Source: Rhodocyclaceae bacterium UBA2250 (GTDB lineage: Bacteria; Pseudomonadota; Gammaproteobacteria; Burkholderiales; Rhodocyclaceae). Taken from it: a DNA stretch of 64,000 bases. The stretch lies in contig DDXW01000053.1 in assembly GCA_002347285.1 (NCBI GenBank), positions 62,001 to 126,000 on the forward strand. The letters run 5' to 3'. Positions 25,452 to 33,835 of this stretch are shown here, one piece after another (the first letter of the stretch is position 1; each line of letters starts with the position of its first letter). The notes beneath the pieces were generated by a model, which made no database searches, was not told where the DNA came from, and was given only the letters and a program-made list of their open reading frames with translations. Both the position numbers and the translations under genes were made by a program.

Positions 25452-27034
25452 CCCTGCTCGTCCGGGGCGAACGGCACGTCATCGACTACGAGCCGGGGCA
25501 GTCGCTGCGCGACCTGCTCGACGCCACCGACTTCCGGGTGCGCTCGGCCTGTCACGGGCTGGGCGCCTGCGGGCTGTGCCGCGTGCGGCTGCACGTCGGC
25601 GCGGCCGGCGCATTCACGCCGGCGGAGCATCTGCAGATCGGCGCCGCCGGCCTTGCCGCCGGCTTGCGGCTGGCCTGCCAGATCCGCCCGACCGGCGACG
25701 CGACGGTGGAGCTGCTCGACCCGGCCGCCCCCTCCGACTGGCGCGCGCCGCCGCCCGGGCTGGTCAGCGCCGCCCCGCCGGCGCCGAGTTTCGATCGCCC
25801 GCCGCCGACCGGCATCGCCCATCCCCTCGGCGCCGCGGTCGATCTGGGCACCAGCCATCTGACCCTCGCGGTCTACGAGCTCGCCTCGGGACGCCGCCTC
25901 GGACTGCGCTTCGGCCGCAACCCGCAGGGACACCACGGCGCCGACGTCGTCACGCGGCTGGTCGCCGCGCAGGACCCGGCCACCGCGCGGCAGCTCGCCG
26001 GCGAGGCGCGGGCGGCGATCGGCGCTGCGCTCGCCGACGCCGCGCAGCGCGAGGGCTTCGACGCCGGCCGCATCGCGCGCGTCGTGATCGTCGGCAACAC
26101 GGCGATGCTGGCGCTGCTGGCCGAGCGCAACCACGGTCTGCTGCTGCAGCCCGCGCACTGGTCGGACAGGCTCGACTGCGCGCCGGCCGACAGCGCCGCC
26201 TGGGGGCGCGACTGGGGCCTCGCGCCCGGCGCCGAGGTGGAGGTGGTGCCGCCGCTGGCCGGCTTCGTCGGCTCCGACCTGCTGGCCGGGCTGGTGGCGA
26301 GCGACTTCCTCGGCGGCCCGGCACCCGCGCTGCTGGTCGACTTCGGCACCAATTCCGAGATCGCGCTATGGACGGGCGAGACGCTCTGGGTGACGGCCGC
26401 CGCCGGCGGCCCCGCCTTCGAAACCGGCTCCGGGCGCTGCGGCATGCCGGCCGAGGCCGGCGCCGTCTATCGCATCGTCTTCGACGCGGCGGGCCGCCCG
26501 GCCGCCAGCATCCTCGGCAACGACGAGGCGCGCGGCCTGTGCGGCTCGGGCCTGGTCGATCTCGTCGCCGGACTGCGCCGCCGCGGCGCGCTGACGGCGC
26601 TGGGCAAGTTTACCGGCGGCGGCGACGCCTTCGCCTTCTCCGCCGGCGCACGGACCCTCGCCCTCGGCTGGCGCGACGTCGATGCGCTGCAGCGCGCCAA
26701 GGGCGCCGTCGGCGCCGGCATCGGCGCGCTGTGCGCGCAGGCGGGCGTGGCGCTCGCCGACCTGCGGCGCGTGATCGCCGCCGGCCTGTTCGGCCGCTAC
26801 CTCGACGTCGATAACGCCAGGCAGATCGGCCTGCTGCCGGACGTGCCGGCCGAACGCATCGAGCTGGCCGGCAACACCGCGCTGGCCGGCGCCGCCGCGC
26901 TGCTGCTGTCGGCCAGCGCGCGCGCCGCGCTCGACCGCGCCCGCGCGACGGCGCGCAGCATCAATCTCGCGAAGCTGCCCGACTTCGACGCGATCTTTCT
27001 CGAACACCTCTATCTGCAACCGATGACAGCCTGA
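25439..27034 (+). CDS. reductive activator of corrinoid proteins (RACo-like, 2Fe-2S + ASKHA)
   Basis: The 531-residue protein has an N-terminal ferredoxin domain with Cys38, Cys44, Cys47 and Cys80, a Pro-rich linker (about 85-130), and a C-terminal ASKHA/DUF4445 ATPase domain (GAAVDLGTSHLTLA, IVGNTAMLALL, LLVDFGTNSEIALW). Such proteins use ATP and an electron to return inactive cob(II)alamin to cob(I)alamin on the carrier. A dispersed repeat lies in the linker at about residues 111-118 (PPAPSF). The gene overlaps the methyltransferase by 13 bp, so all three genes are translationally linked. Confidence 0.9.
   Translation: MPRLTLLVRGERHVIDYEPGQSLRDLLDATDFRVRSACHGLGACGLCRVRLHVGAAGAFTPAEHLQIGAAGLAAGLRLACQIRPTGDATVELLDPAAPSDWRAPPPGLVSAAPPAPSFDRPPPTGIAHPLGAAVDLGTSHLTLAVYELASGRRLGLRFGRNPQGHHGADVVTRLVAAQDPATARQLAGEARAAIGAALADAAQREGFDAGRIARVVIVGNTAMLALLAERNHGLLLQPAHWSDRLDCAPADSAAWGRDWGLAPGAEVEVVPPLAGFVGSDLLAGLVASDFLGGPAPALLVDFGTNSEIALWTGETLWVTAAAGGPAFETGSGRCGMPAEAGAVYRIVFDAAGRPAASILGNDEARGLCGSGLVDLVAGLRRRGALTALGKFTGGGDAFAFSAGARTLALGWRDVDALQRAKGAVGAGIGALCAQAGVALADLRRVIAAGLFGRYLDVDNARQIGLLPDVPAERIELAGNTALAGAAALLLSASARAALDRARATARSINLAKLPDFDAIFLEHLYLQPMTA
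25769..25791 (-). repeat. dispersed 23-bp repeat, copy 8 (in RACo-like gene)
   Basis: On the minus strand it reads AAACTCGG, CGCC, GGCGGGGCGGC. The host gene on the plus strand reads PPAPSF in its interdomain linker. Confidence 0.9.
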
Positions 27035-27047
27035 AACGTCCCGAACG

Positions 27048-28481
27048 ATGAACGATCCCCGTCCCGACCCTCCCCGTCTCGCCGACCCGGTCGCCGCCGT
27101 GGTGCGCTCGGCCCAGTACCTCGCCGGCATCGTCAGCTACGACGGTCTCTGGCCGCAACTGGCCAAGCTGGTCTGCCGTTTCTTCGGCGCCGACCTGGCC
27201 GCCTTCGCGACGCGCGACGAGGCCGGCGCGGTCAGCTTCATGCATTGGGAACCCGACGACGCACGGCTGGCCGCCGCCCTGCCCGTCACCACGGCGGTGT
27301 TCGACAGCGGTTTCCTCGCCAGCGAGGTGCTGGACCTGCCGGACCCGCACGCGGCCGTGCTGCTGCCGATCGGCCGCATACGGCAGCGCACCGGCTACGT
27401 GATGCTGGCGGCCCACCGCGGCGAGACGCCGCTGCCGCGCGAATCCCTCGACCTCTATCTCGCGCTGGCCGGGCTGATCGAGTCGACGCTCGACCGCATC
27501 GCCTCGCAGCAGCGCTTCGTCAGCATGGCCGACAACGTGCCGGAAGTGCTCGGCCAGCTGGCGCTGACCGACGGCGGCTGGCGCTACACCTACGTCAGCG
27601 GCGGCGCGCGCGCGGTGCTCGGCCTGGCGCCGGAAACGCTGCTCGCCGACAGCGGGCCGCTGTTTACCGGCCTGGCCGCCGCGGACCGCGCGGCGCTCGC
27701 TGACGCGCTGGCCGCCTGGCAGCCGGGCGCCCGCCTGCGCATGACAGTGCGCTGGACCGGGCCGGACGGCGGCGAGCGCCACCTGCTGGCGAACGCGATG
27801 GCCTCGACCGGCGAGGCCGGCGAGCGCGTCTGGGACGGCGCGATCCAGGACATCAGCGAGCAGGTGCGCCTGCAGGAGGAAAGCCGGCGCAACCTCGAGC
27901 GGCTCAACAAGAGCATGGAGGACGCGATCCAGGCAGTGGCCGCGACGATCGAGCAGCGCGATCCCTATACCGCCGGCCACCAGCGCCACGTGGCCGAACT
28001 GGCGACGCGGCTGGCGACGATGATCGGCCTGCCGGAGGACACGGTGCACGGCATCCGCCTGACCGCGACGATCCACGACATCGGCAAGATCCACGTGCCG
28101 GCCGAGCTGCTCAGCTATCCGGGCAAGCTGCCGGACGTCGAGTTCGCGCTGATCCGCCAGCATCCGCAGGTCGGCTACGAGATCCTCAGGAACGTCGACT
28201 TCCCCTGGCCGGTCGCCGAGATGGTCTACCAGCACCACGAACATCTGGACGGCTCGGGCTATCCGCGCGGGCTGGTCGGCGAGCAGATCCTGCCCGGCGC
28301 GCGCATCATCACCGTGGCCGACGTGGTCGAGGCGATCGCGCTCTACCGGCCCTACCGGCCCGGCCTCGGCATCGACGCCGCGCTCGACGAGATCGAGAAG
28401 CATCGCGGCACGCGCTACGACCCGGCGGTCGTCGATGCCTGCCTGCGGCTGTTCCGGGAAGAGGGCTTCCGCTTCGACTGA
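27048..28481 (+). CDS. GAF-PAS-HD-GYP cyclic-di-GMP phosphodiesterase
   Basis: The 477-residue cytosolic protein has a GAF-like sensor (about 20-155), a PAS-like segment (about 160-275), a short helical linker, and an HD-GYP domain (about 290-477) with HQRHVAELATRLA, the HD pair in ATIHDIGKIHVP and HHEHLDGSGYPRGL, the GYP-containing motif. It should hydrolyse c-di-GMP. It follows the RACo-like gene by 13 bp on the same strand, so it may be co-transcribed with the corrinoid module. Confidence 0.9.
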   Translation: MNDPRPDPPRLADPVAAVVRSAQYLAGIVSYDGLWPQLAKLVCRFFGADLAAFATRDEAGAVSFMHWEPDDARLAAALPVTTAVFDSGFLASEVLDLPDPHAAVLLPIGRIRQRTGYVMLAAHRGETPLPRESLDLYLALAGLIESTLDRIASQQRFVSMADNVPEVLGQLALTDGGWRYTYVSGGARAVLGLAPETLLADSGPLFTGLAAADRAALADALAAWQPGARLRMTVRWTGPDGGERHLLANAMASTGEAGERVWDGAIQDISEQVRLQEESRRNLERLNKSMEDAIQAVAATIEQRDPYTAGHQRHVAELATRLATMIGLPEDTVHGIRLTATIHDIGKIHVPAELLSYPGKLPDVEFALIRQHPQVGYEILRNVDFPWPVAEMVYQHHEHLDGSGYPRGLVGEQILPGARIITVADVVEAIALYRPYRPGLGIDAALDEIEKHRGTRYDPAVVDACLRLFREEGFRFD

Positions 28482-28497
28482 TTCCGCTTCGGCTGAT

Positions 28498-28821
28498 TCA
28501 GCGGGGCGACGCGTCGCGCCGGCGCTGCGCGAATTCGTGGAGTTCCTCGAACAGCGGGTCCTGCGTCTCGCGGCGCAGGCCGGCGAACAGCGCCGCCGCG
28601 CGTTCATGGTCGATCGGCTGGTCGCCGTGCAGGAAGGGCAGGAAGACGAGGGCGCGCAACGGCGGCGGCAGGTTCTTGTCGCGGCCGCTGGCGACCAGCG
28701 CCGTCGCCAGCTCAAGCGCCTCGATGCGGTCGGCATGCGCCGGCTCCCGCCCGGTCTGGCGCGGCAGAACGTCGAGGCGCAGAATCTCCGCCAGGACCGC
28801 CTCGGCGGAGCCCGGCGTCAT
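28498..28821 (-). CDS. short DUF924-like protein, N-terminally truncated
   Basis: The 107-residue product resembles only the C-terminal part of DUF924 proteins (usually about 180 residues): ALELATALVASGRDKNLPPP, LRALVFLPFLHGDQPIDHER. The N-terminal WFG-containing part is absent. It overlaps the 81-residue gene by 4 bp (ATGA). Whether it is functional is unclear. Confidence 0.45.
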   Translation of the reverse strand: MTPGSAEAVLAEILRLDVLPRQTGREPAHADRIEALELATALVASGRDKNLPPPLRALVFLPFLHGDQPIDHERAAALFAGLRRETQDPLFEELHEFAQRRRDASPR

Positions 28822-29063
28822 TTGGCCTTCCTGGCGGCGGGTTTCTTCGCGGCCGCCTCGCCAGCGCCGAGTTTTTCATCGCCCAGTCTGCCCATTTTCA
28901 AGTCCTGAATGGCAAACCCAATCGCCTGATACCAATCGAGATAATCGCCAACCCTGTCGGCCACCAGTCGCAACTCCTTGTCCGACAGGTGGCGATCGAG
29001 ATCGTCCGCGGCAACCTGCTGGATATCGTCGGTGCAGAGCGAAAAAACGATGTTTCCCTTCAT
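28818..29063 (-). CDS. 81-residue protein of unknown function with a repeat-derived basic tail
   Basis: The first 60 residues (MKGNIVFSLCTDDIQQVAAD and beyond) match no family I recognise. The last 18 (EKLGAGEAAAKKPAARKAK region) come from a dispersed repeat and are almost the same as part of the TopB tail. The ATG overlaps the stop of the upstream restriction enzyme gene (ATGA). Because the TopB-like tail sits on the far side of the restriction-modification pair, this tail may be a recombination product. Confidence 0.5.
   Translation of the reverse strand: MKGNIVFSLCTDDIQQVAADDLDRHLSDKELRLVADRVGDYLDWYQAIGFAIQDLKMGRLGDEKLGAGEAAAKKPAARKAK
28841..28877 (-). repeat. 37-bp direct repeat, left copy, around the RM pair
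   Basis: It extends the 23-bp dispersed repeat by 14 bp. It matches 31273-31309 at 33 of 37 positions in the same orientation and frame. The restriction and modification genes lie wholly between the two copies. Confidence 0.75.
28852..28874 (-). repeat. dispersed 23-bp repeat, copy 9 (in 81-residue gene)
   Basis: On the minus strand it reads AAACTCGG, CGCT, GGCGAGGCGGC, translated as KLGAGEAA. Confidence 0.9.
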
Positions 29064-30160
29064 GGTGTTGCCTCGGGATCGGGGTCGTGGAGATGCAGAA
29101 CAAGATCGTTCCAGCGCACTTTCATATCGGCAGGCGTGTCCTGCTGGTCAAGCAGGTTGACAAATTCGCTTGCGAACAGGCTGCGGCCAGCCGGGCCGAC
29201 GGTCGCCAAGCAATTCTTCAGCCACTCGTCGGTCTTGAGAAAAGAAATGTCGTGGCCTTGGGCAAAGTATTGTTTGGCCGCACCCAGGGCGTTGCCGTCG
29301 GGAAGTCCCGTTGAGTAAAAAAACAAGTAATCCTCGATGCAGTGCGGCGAAATTTTGCTGGTGAATGTCGATACCACTCGGTTCTTGTCGATGGTGCGCT
29401 CGGTAATCTCGATGGAGAAAACGAATTTCCCGGTTTGCTCATCGATCACATCGATATCGCCGCCCGACAAGGAGGCAGCATCGGCGGCATTGATGCCTTG
29501 CTGGTTGATCCGCCAGGGCAAACCAAAGCGCTTCTTGAGCGTTCTCAGCATCGCGGTCGATAACAGAACGGGAAAACGCCCACCGCTTTTTGTCGCCAGC
29601 ATCGCGAGAATCAACCCGTGCAGTTGGGAAAGGCTCAGTCTGTTGATGCGGGCGAGCGGAATTCTCGACTTCTCGCGCAGCAAGGCAAACCGCCACAACA
29701 AGTACCTCAGTAGGGGTTCAGCATTGGCGGCGGCCTTGAGTTCGCCGATATAGGAAAGCATCGCTGCGAACGCTTTCTTGTCCTTCATCCCCTTGCCGGT
29801 ATCGGCCTCGAATTTCACGCTCCTGCGAAAGCTGGCCAGATAAGGGCCTTTCGACGAAGGAATTTGCTGTGCCTTCAGAAAGGGATTGACGACTTCTTCG
29901 TCGAGCGTCCTGCCGTTGAAGGCATTGTCGCCGTGATTGATGTAAGGCAATGCGATATCGATGGTGCCATCCAGCAGGCGTGCCAGCGCGCAACCCAGCA
30001 GGGCTTCGCGAATGGACTGCGTCTCCGATTCGAAAATCTCCTGGGCGGCTTCTCGTGCGACAGGCGAAACTTCCGGAACGACCTTGGCTGCGATATCCGC
30101 CTCGGCCAAGGCAAAAATCCGAGCCAGCTCGGCGGCGGCTTCCTTGTAGTCCAAAGCCAT
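29060..30160 (-). CDS. type II restriction endonuclease, probably SacI-family
   Basis: The 366-residue protein shows GGDIDVID (Asp235, Asp237) followed by FSIEITERT (Glu251), a D...E arrangement like a PD-(D/E)xK core. The surrounding INQQGINAADAAS and ISPHCIEDYLFFYST suggest the SacI-type family; this is from memory and needs a profile search. It is preceded by an N6-adenine methyltransferase gene with a 28-bp gap. Codon use is less G+C-rich than in the flanking genes, consistent with transfer. Recognition specificity cannot be read from the sequence. Confidence 0.6.
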   Translation of the reverse strand: MALDYKEAAAELARIFALAEADIAAKVVPEVSPVAREAAQEIFESETQSIREALLGCALARLLDGTIDIALPYINHGDNAFNGRTLDEEVVNPFLKAQQIPSSKGPYLASFRRSVKFEADTGKGMKDKKAFAAMLSYIGELKAAANAEPLLRYLLWRFALLREKSRIPLARINRLSLSQLHGLILAMLATKSGGRFPVLLSTAMLRTLKKRFGLPWRINQQGINAADAASLSGGDIDVIDEQTGKFVFSIEITERTIDKNRVVSTFTSKISPHCIEDYLFFYSTGLPDGNALGAAKQYFAQGHDISFLKTDEWLKNCLATVGPAGRSLFASEFVNLLDQQDTPADMKVRWNDLVLHLHDPDPEATP

Positions 30161-30188
30161 GTCTCGACGATTTGCTGCTTGTCGGCGG

Positions 30189-31175
30189 TCAGGACATTCC
30201 TGCCGCTTTGAGCAAGGGCCGCAGGTCATAGTTCGCCCACAGCGACTCTTGTCGTTCGTCCTTCGTCGCATGGGTCTTCTTGATAGGCGCATCGTAGCGA
30301 TGCCATCCTTCAAAAAGAGTGTCCATCAGGTCGCAACGATAACCACTCACTGCTGCCTTGCCCTCGATGCGGTTCAACGTCTCCCCCAGCAATCGGTGCT
30401 GCGTGTTGTCCATTTCGAAACCATATGCCTTGGTGTCGCCGCGCGTCGAATGAACGTAAGGAGGGTCACAATAGAACAACGTGTTGGGGCTGTCGTAAAG
30501 CTTGATCGTATCGAGTGCCGGTCGGTTTTCGATTTGCACGCGCAGCAAGCGCCCGGCGACAGCCTCCAAGCCCTCGATGCCGCCCAGCCAGCGGGAGACA
30601 ACTCCCGACATCCCCGCCCGGCTCGTGTCCTTGCAGTTTGCCCAGCGACCGAGCGAGGCGGTTTGCGCCAACCCCGTCCTCGTTTGTCGGGCACGAATGA
30701 AAAAGCGGCGAGCACGCTCGACTTCCGAAATGCCGACCTGCTCGCTGTGGATGGCTTCGTAGAACTCCTCGCGGGAGAATGGGGTCAGGGCGCAGGCGCG
30801 AATCAACTCCTCGCTGCGGTCGCGCAGGACGCGGAAGAAATTGACCACGTCGCCGTCAATGTCGTTGTAGGTCTCGATCGCGGCAGGTTCGCGGTTGAGC
30901 AGGACGGCAGCGGAACCGGAGAACGGCTCGCAATAGTGATGACACTTTGGCAACAGGGGCAGCAGCCAGCCAAGATGATTGAACTTTCCGCCATACCAGC
31001 CGAAAACGATTTTCCGCGCCCTTCTGGAGCGGAACTGGACGACCGGACTATCCGCTTCCTTGGCGGCATCCGTCGCATCGAGGAAAATTTTGGACGGACG
31101 CCGCTTCCCGCGTGGCACGACGATATCGTCGCCGAACAGGTCGGGAACTTTCGCTATCGCTTGCTTGGCCGCCAT
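30189..31175 (-). CDS. D12-class DNA N6-adenine methyltransferase
   Basis: The 328-residue protein has the SAM-binding motif FGWYGGKFNHLGWLLPLL, YCEPFSGSAAVLLNR, and the catalytic DPPY in FYCDPPYVHSTRGDTKA. This is the Dam/DpnII-like class. It is the modification partner of the downstream endonuclease. Base composition is lower in G+C than the core genes. It starts 26 bp after the end of topB. Confidence 0.9.
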   Translation of the reverse strand: MAAKQAIAKVPDLFGDDIVVPRGKRRPSKIFLDATDAAKEADSPVVQFRSRRARKIVFGWYGGKFNHLGWLLPLLPKCHHYCEPFSGSAAVLLNREPAAIETYNDIDGDVVNFFRVLRDRSEELIRACALTPFSREEFYEAIHSEQVGISEVERARRFFIRARQTRTGLAQTASLGRWANCKDTSRAGMSGVVSRWLGGIEGLEAVAGRLLRVQIENRPALDTIKLYDSPNTLFYCDPPYVHSTRGDTKAYGFEMDNTQHRLLGETLNRIEGKAAVSGYRCDLMDTLFEGWHRYDAPIKKTHATKDERQESLWANYDLRPLLKAAGMS

Positions 31176-31201
31176 GTTTCCGCCTTGTGCGAACTTGATG
31201 G

Positions 31202-33790
31202 CTAAAATGATGCCATATTACGCTTCTTGCCGGTGCCCGACTTGGCGGCAGCGCTTCCACCTTTCTCCGATGGCTTCTTCGCCGCCGCCTCGCCAGCGCC
31301 GACTTTCTCGGCCTTGGGGGTCTTCGCCGGGGCGGCTGCTTTCTTCGGGGCGCGCTGCTCGAACTCGAAGCCGACCTTGCCGTCGGCGCCGCGCACGAGG
31401 TAGGCGGAGAACTTCTTCTTGGTGCGGTTGGAGACGAAGCCCTTGAGCAGCGAAGTCTTGCCGGTCTCGAGCAGCTTCTGCATCTCGGCCTTGGAAATCT
31501 CCTGCTGCAGGATCACCTTGCCGGAACGGAAGTCGCAGGACTTGGCCGCGCCGACGGCTTTCTCGCAGACGTAGGCCATCGGCTGTTCGAAGACGCGCGC
31601 GCCGCATTTCGGACAGGAACCCAGCGGCTCCTGGCCGCTGAAGTCGACTTCCTCGGCGGCATCTTCCTCGTTGCCGAAGTCGAACTTCGGCGCGTGCTCG
31701 CCGTCGAGCCTGATCACGGCGGCGAAGGCGCGCCCCATCTTGCTGCGGAAGCCCTGCAGCGGACCGATCTGCCGGTTCCGCAGCAGCTCATCCATCTCCT
31801 CGGGCTCCCACTGGCGGCCGGCGATCACCTTCCAGAGCTTGTAGTCGCACCGGTCGCACTTGAAGTGGCGGTAGGTTTCGTGGATCTGGCCGCCGCACTT
31901 CGGGCAGGGCGTCTCGAGCGTACCGAAGTCGGCGTCCGCGAACTCGCCGGTCTTGATGCGCTCGACCATCTCCTGCGTCTGCTCGGTGATGTGGGACATG
32001 AACTCGTCGCGCTTGAGGCGGCCGTGCTCCATCTCCTTGAGCTTCCATTCCCACAGGCCGGTCAACTCGGGCGAGCGGATCTCGTCGACCTTGAGCTGCT
32101 CGAGCGCGAATAAAAGATTGAAGGCCTTGGCGGTCGGCTGCAGCTCGCGGCCGTTGCGATGCAGGTATTCCTCGGCGATCAGGCCCTCGATCGTCGCCGC
32201 GCGCGTCGCCGGCGTGCCGAGGCCGCGCTCGGCCATGGCGTCCCGGAGCTCCTCGTCGTCGACCAGTTTGCCCGCGCCTTCCATCGCAGAGAGCAGCGTC
32301 GCTTCGTTGAAGCGCGGCGGCGGCTTGGTGGCGTTGGCCTTCACCTCGACGTCGTTGGCCCAGACGCGCTCGTTCTTTTCCAGCGGCGGCAGATTCGGAT
32401 TCTCATCGTCACCTTGCGCTTCCTTGCCATAGACGGCAAGCCAGCCCGGCGTGACCAGCACCTTGCCCTCGGTCTTGAACGGCTCGCCCTCGACGCGCGT
32501 GATGCGCGTGGTGACGAGATATTCGGCGCTGGGGTAGAAGATCGCGATGAAGCGCTTGACGACGAGGTCGTAGAGCTTCTGTTCCGGCTCGGACAGGTGC
32601 TTCGGCGCCGTGCCGGTGGGGATGATCGCGAAGTGGTCCGAGACCTTGGCGTTGTTGAAGATGCGCTTGGTCGGATGCACCCAGCCGTTTTTCAGCACCT
32701 CGGCGGCATGCTTGCCGTAGCTGCTGTCGCCGAGCGCGTGCAGGGTGTCCTTGGCGGCGCCGAGCATGTCCTCGGGCAGGTAGCGCGAGTCGGTCCGCGG
32801 GTAGGTGAGCACCTTGTGCTTCTCGTAGAGCGCCTGCGCCAGCGCCAGCGTGTTGCGCGCCGAGAAGCCGAAGCGGCCGTTGGCCTCGCGCTGCAGGCTG
32901 GTCAGGTCGTAGAGCAGCGGGCATGCCTCGGTCTTCGGCTTGGACTCTTCCGTGACCTCGCCGTGCTTGCCGAGGCATTTCTTGCGCAGCGCCTCGGCCT
33001 GCTTGACGTCCCAGAGGCGCTCGGCCCTGGCGTGCTCGTCCTCGGCTTTCTTGAACTTCTCGTCGAACCACTTGCCGCGATAGGTGCCGGCAACGGCCTG
33101 GAACTCGGCCTCGACCTCCCAGTAGTCGCGCGGCTGGAAGGCGCGAATCGCCTTCTCGCGCTCGACCAGGATCGCCAGCGTCGGCGTCTGCACGCGGCCG
33201 ACGGTGGTCTTGTAGAAGCCGCCTTCCTGCGAGTTGAAGGCGGTCATCGCGCGCGTGCCGTTGATGCCGATCAGCCAGTCGGCCTCGGAGCGGCAGCGCG
33301 CCGCGTCGGCCAGCGGCAGCATCTCCTCGTCGGTGCGCAGGTGGGCGAAGCCGTCCTTGATCGCCTGCGCGGTCATCGACTGCAGCCAGAGGCGCCGGAT
33401 CGGCTTGTCGGCCTTGGCGTGCTGGACGACGTAGCGGAAGATCAGCTCGCCCTCGCGCCCCGCGTCGCAGGCGTTCACCAGGCCGGTGACGTCCTTGCGC
33501 TTGATCAGGCGCGTCAAGAGCTTGAGCCGGTCGGCGGTCTTGTCGATCGGGTTGAGCGTGAAGCGCGGCGGGATCACCGGCAGATGGGTGAAGGTCCATT
33601 TGCCGCGCTTGACCTCGTATTCCTCGGGCACCGTCAGCTCGAGCAGATGGCCGATCGCCGAGCTCAATACATAGTGCTCGCTCTCGAAATAGTCGCCTTC
33701 GCGCTCGAATTTTTCACCGGAGCCGCCCAGCGCCCGGGCAATGTCCTGGGCGACGGAAGGCTTCTCGGCGATGATCAATTGTTTGCTCAT
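31202..33790 (-). CDS. topB: DNA topoisomerase III (TopB) with extended C-terminal region
   Basis: The 862-residue type IA topoisomerase starts with the Toprim domain (LIIAEKPSVAQDIARALGG, NACDAGREGELIFRYV), followed by the active-site Tyr in VLTYPRTDSRYLPEDML. The C terminus has a four-Cys zinc module (CPKCGGQIHETYRHFKCDRC), two TopoC-like repeats, a second CPKCG module, and a Lys/Ala-rich tail containing a dispersed repeat (EKVGAGEAAAKKP, residues about 828-840). It decatenates DNA with RecQ-type helicases. It heads the minus-strand group that now includes the RM pair. Confidence 0.92.
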   Translation of the reverse strand: MSKQLIIAEKPSVAQDIARALGGSGEKFEREGDYFESEHYVLSSAIGHLLELTVPEEYEVKRGKWTFTHLPVIPPRFTLNPIDKTADRLKLLTRLIKRKDVTGLVNACDAGREGELIFRYVVQHAKADKPIRRLWLQSMTAQAIKDGFAHLRTDEEMLPLADAARCRSEADWLIGINGTRAMTAFNSQEGGFYKTTVGRVQTPTLAILVEREKAIRAFQPRDYWEVEAEFQAVAGTYRGKWFDEKFKKAEDEHARAERLWDVKQAEALRKKCLGKHGEVTEESKPKTEACPLLYDLTSLQREANGRFGFSARNTLALAQALYEKHKVLTYPRTDSRYLPEDMLGAAKDTLHALGDSSYGKHAAEVLKNGWVHPTKRIFNNAKVSDHFAIIPTGTAPKHLSEPEQKLYDLVVKRFIAIFYPSAEYLVTTRITRVEGEPFKTEGKVLVTPGWLAVYGKEAQGDDENPNLPPLEKNERVWANDVEVKANATKPPPRFNEATLLSAMEGAGKLVDDEELRDAMAERGLGTPATRAATIEGLIAEEYLHRNGRELQPTAKAFNLLFALEQLKVDEIRSPELTGLWEWKLKEMEHGRLKRDEFMSHITEQTQEMVERIKTGEFADADFGTLETPCPKCGGQIHETYRHFKCDRCDYKLWKVIAGRQWEPEEMDELLRNRQIGPLQGFRSKMGRAFAAVIRLDGEHAPKFDFGNEEDAAEEVDFSGQEPLGSCPKCGARVFEQPMAYVCEKAVGAAKSCDFRSGKVILQQEISKAEMQKLLETGKTSLLKGFVSNRTKKKFSAYLVRGADGKVGFEFEQRAPKKAAAPAKTPKAEKVGAGEAAAKKPSEKGGSAAAKSGTGKKRNMASF
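31273..31309 (-). repeat. 37-bp direct repeat, right copy, in the topB tail
   Basis: Partner of 28841-28877 with 4 mismatches in 37 positions. Both encode E-K-(L/V)-GAGEAAAKKP in the same frame. Confidence 0.75.
31284..31306 (-). repeat. dispersed 23-bp repeat, copy 10 (in topB)
   Basis: On the minus strand it reads AAAGTCGG, CGCT, GGCGAGGCGGC, translated as KVGAGEAA. Confidence 0.9.
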
Positions 33791-33835
33791 GGGGGGCGGA
33801 TGTTAAGCGCCCTTGGCAGAAACATGCAAGCCGGG

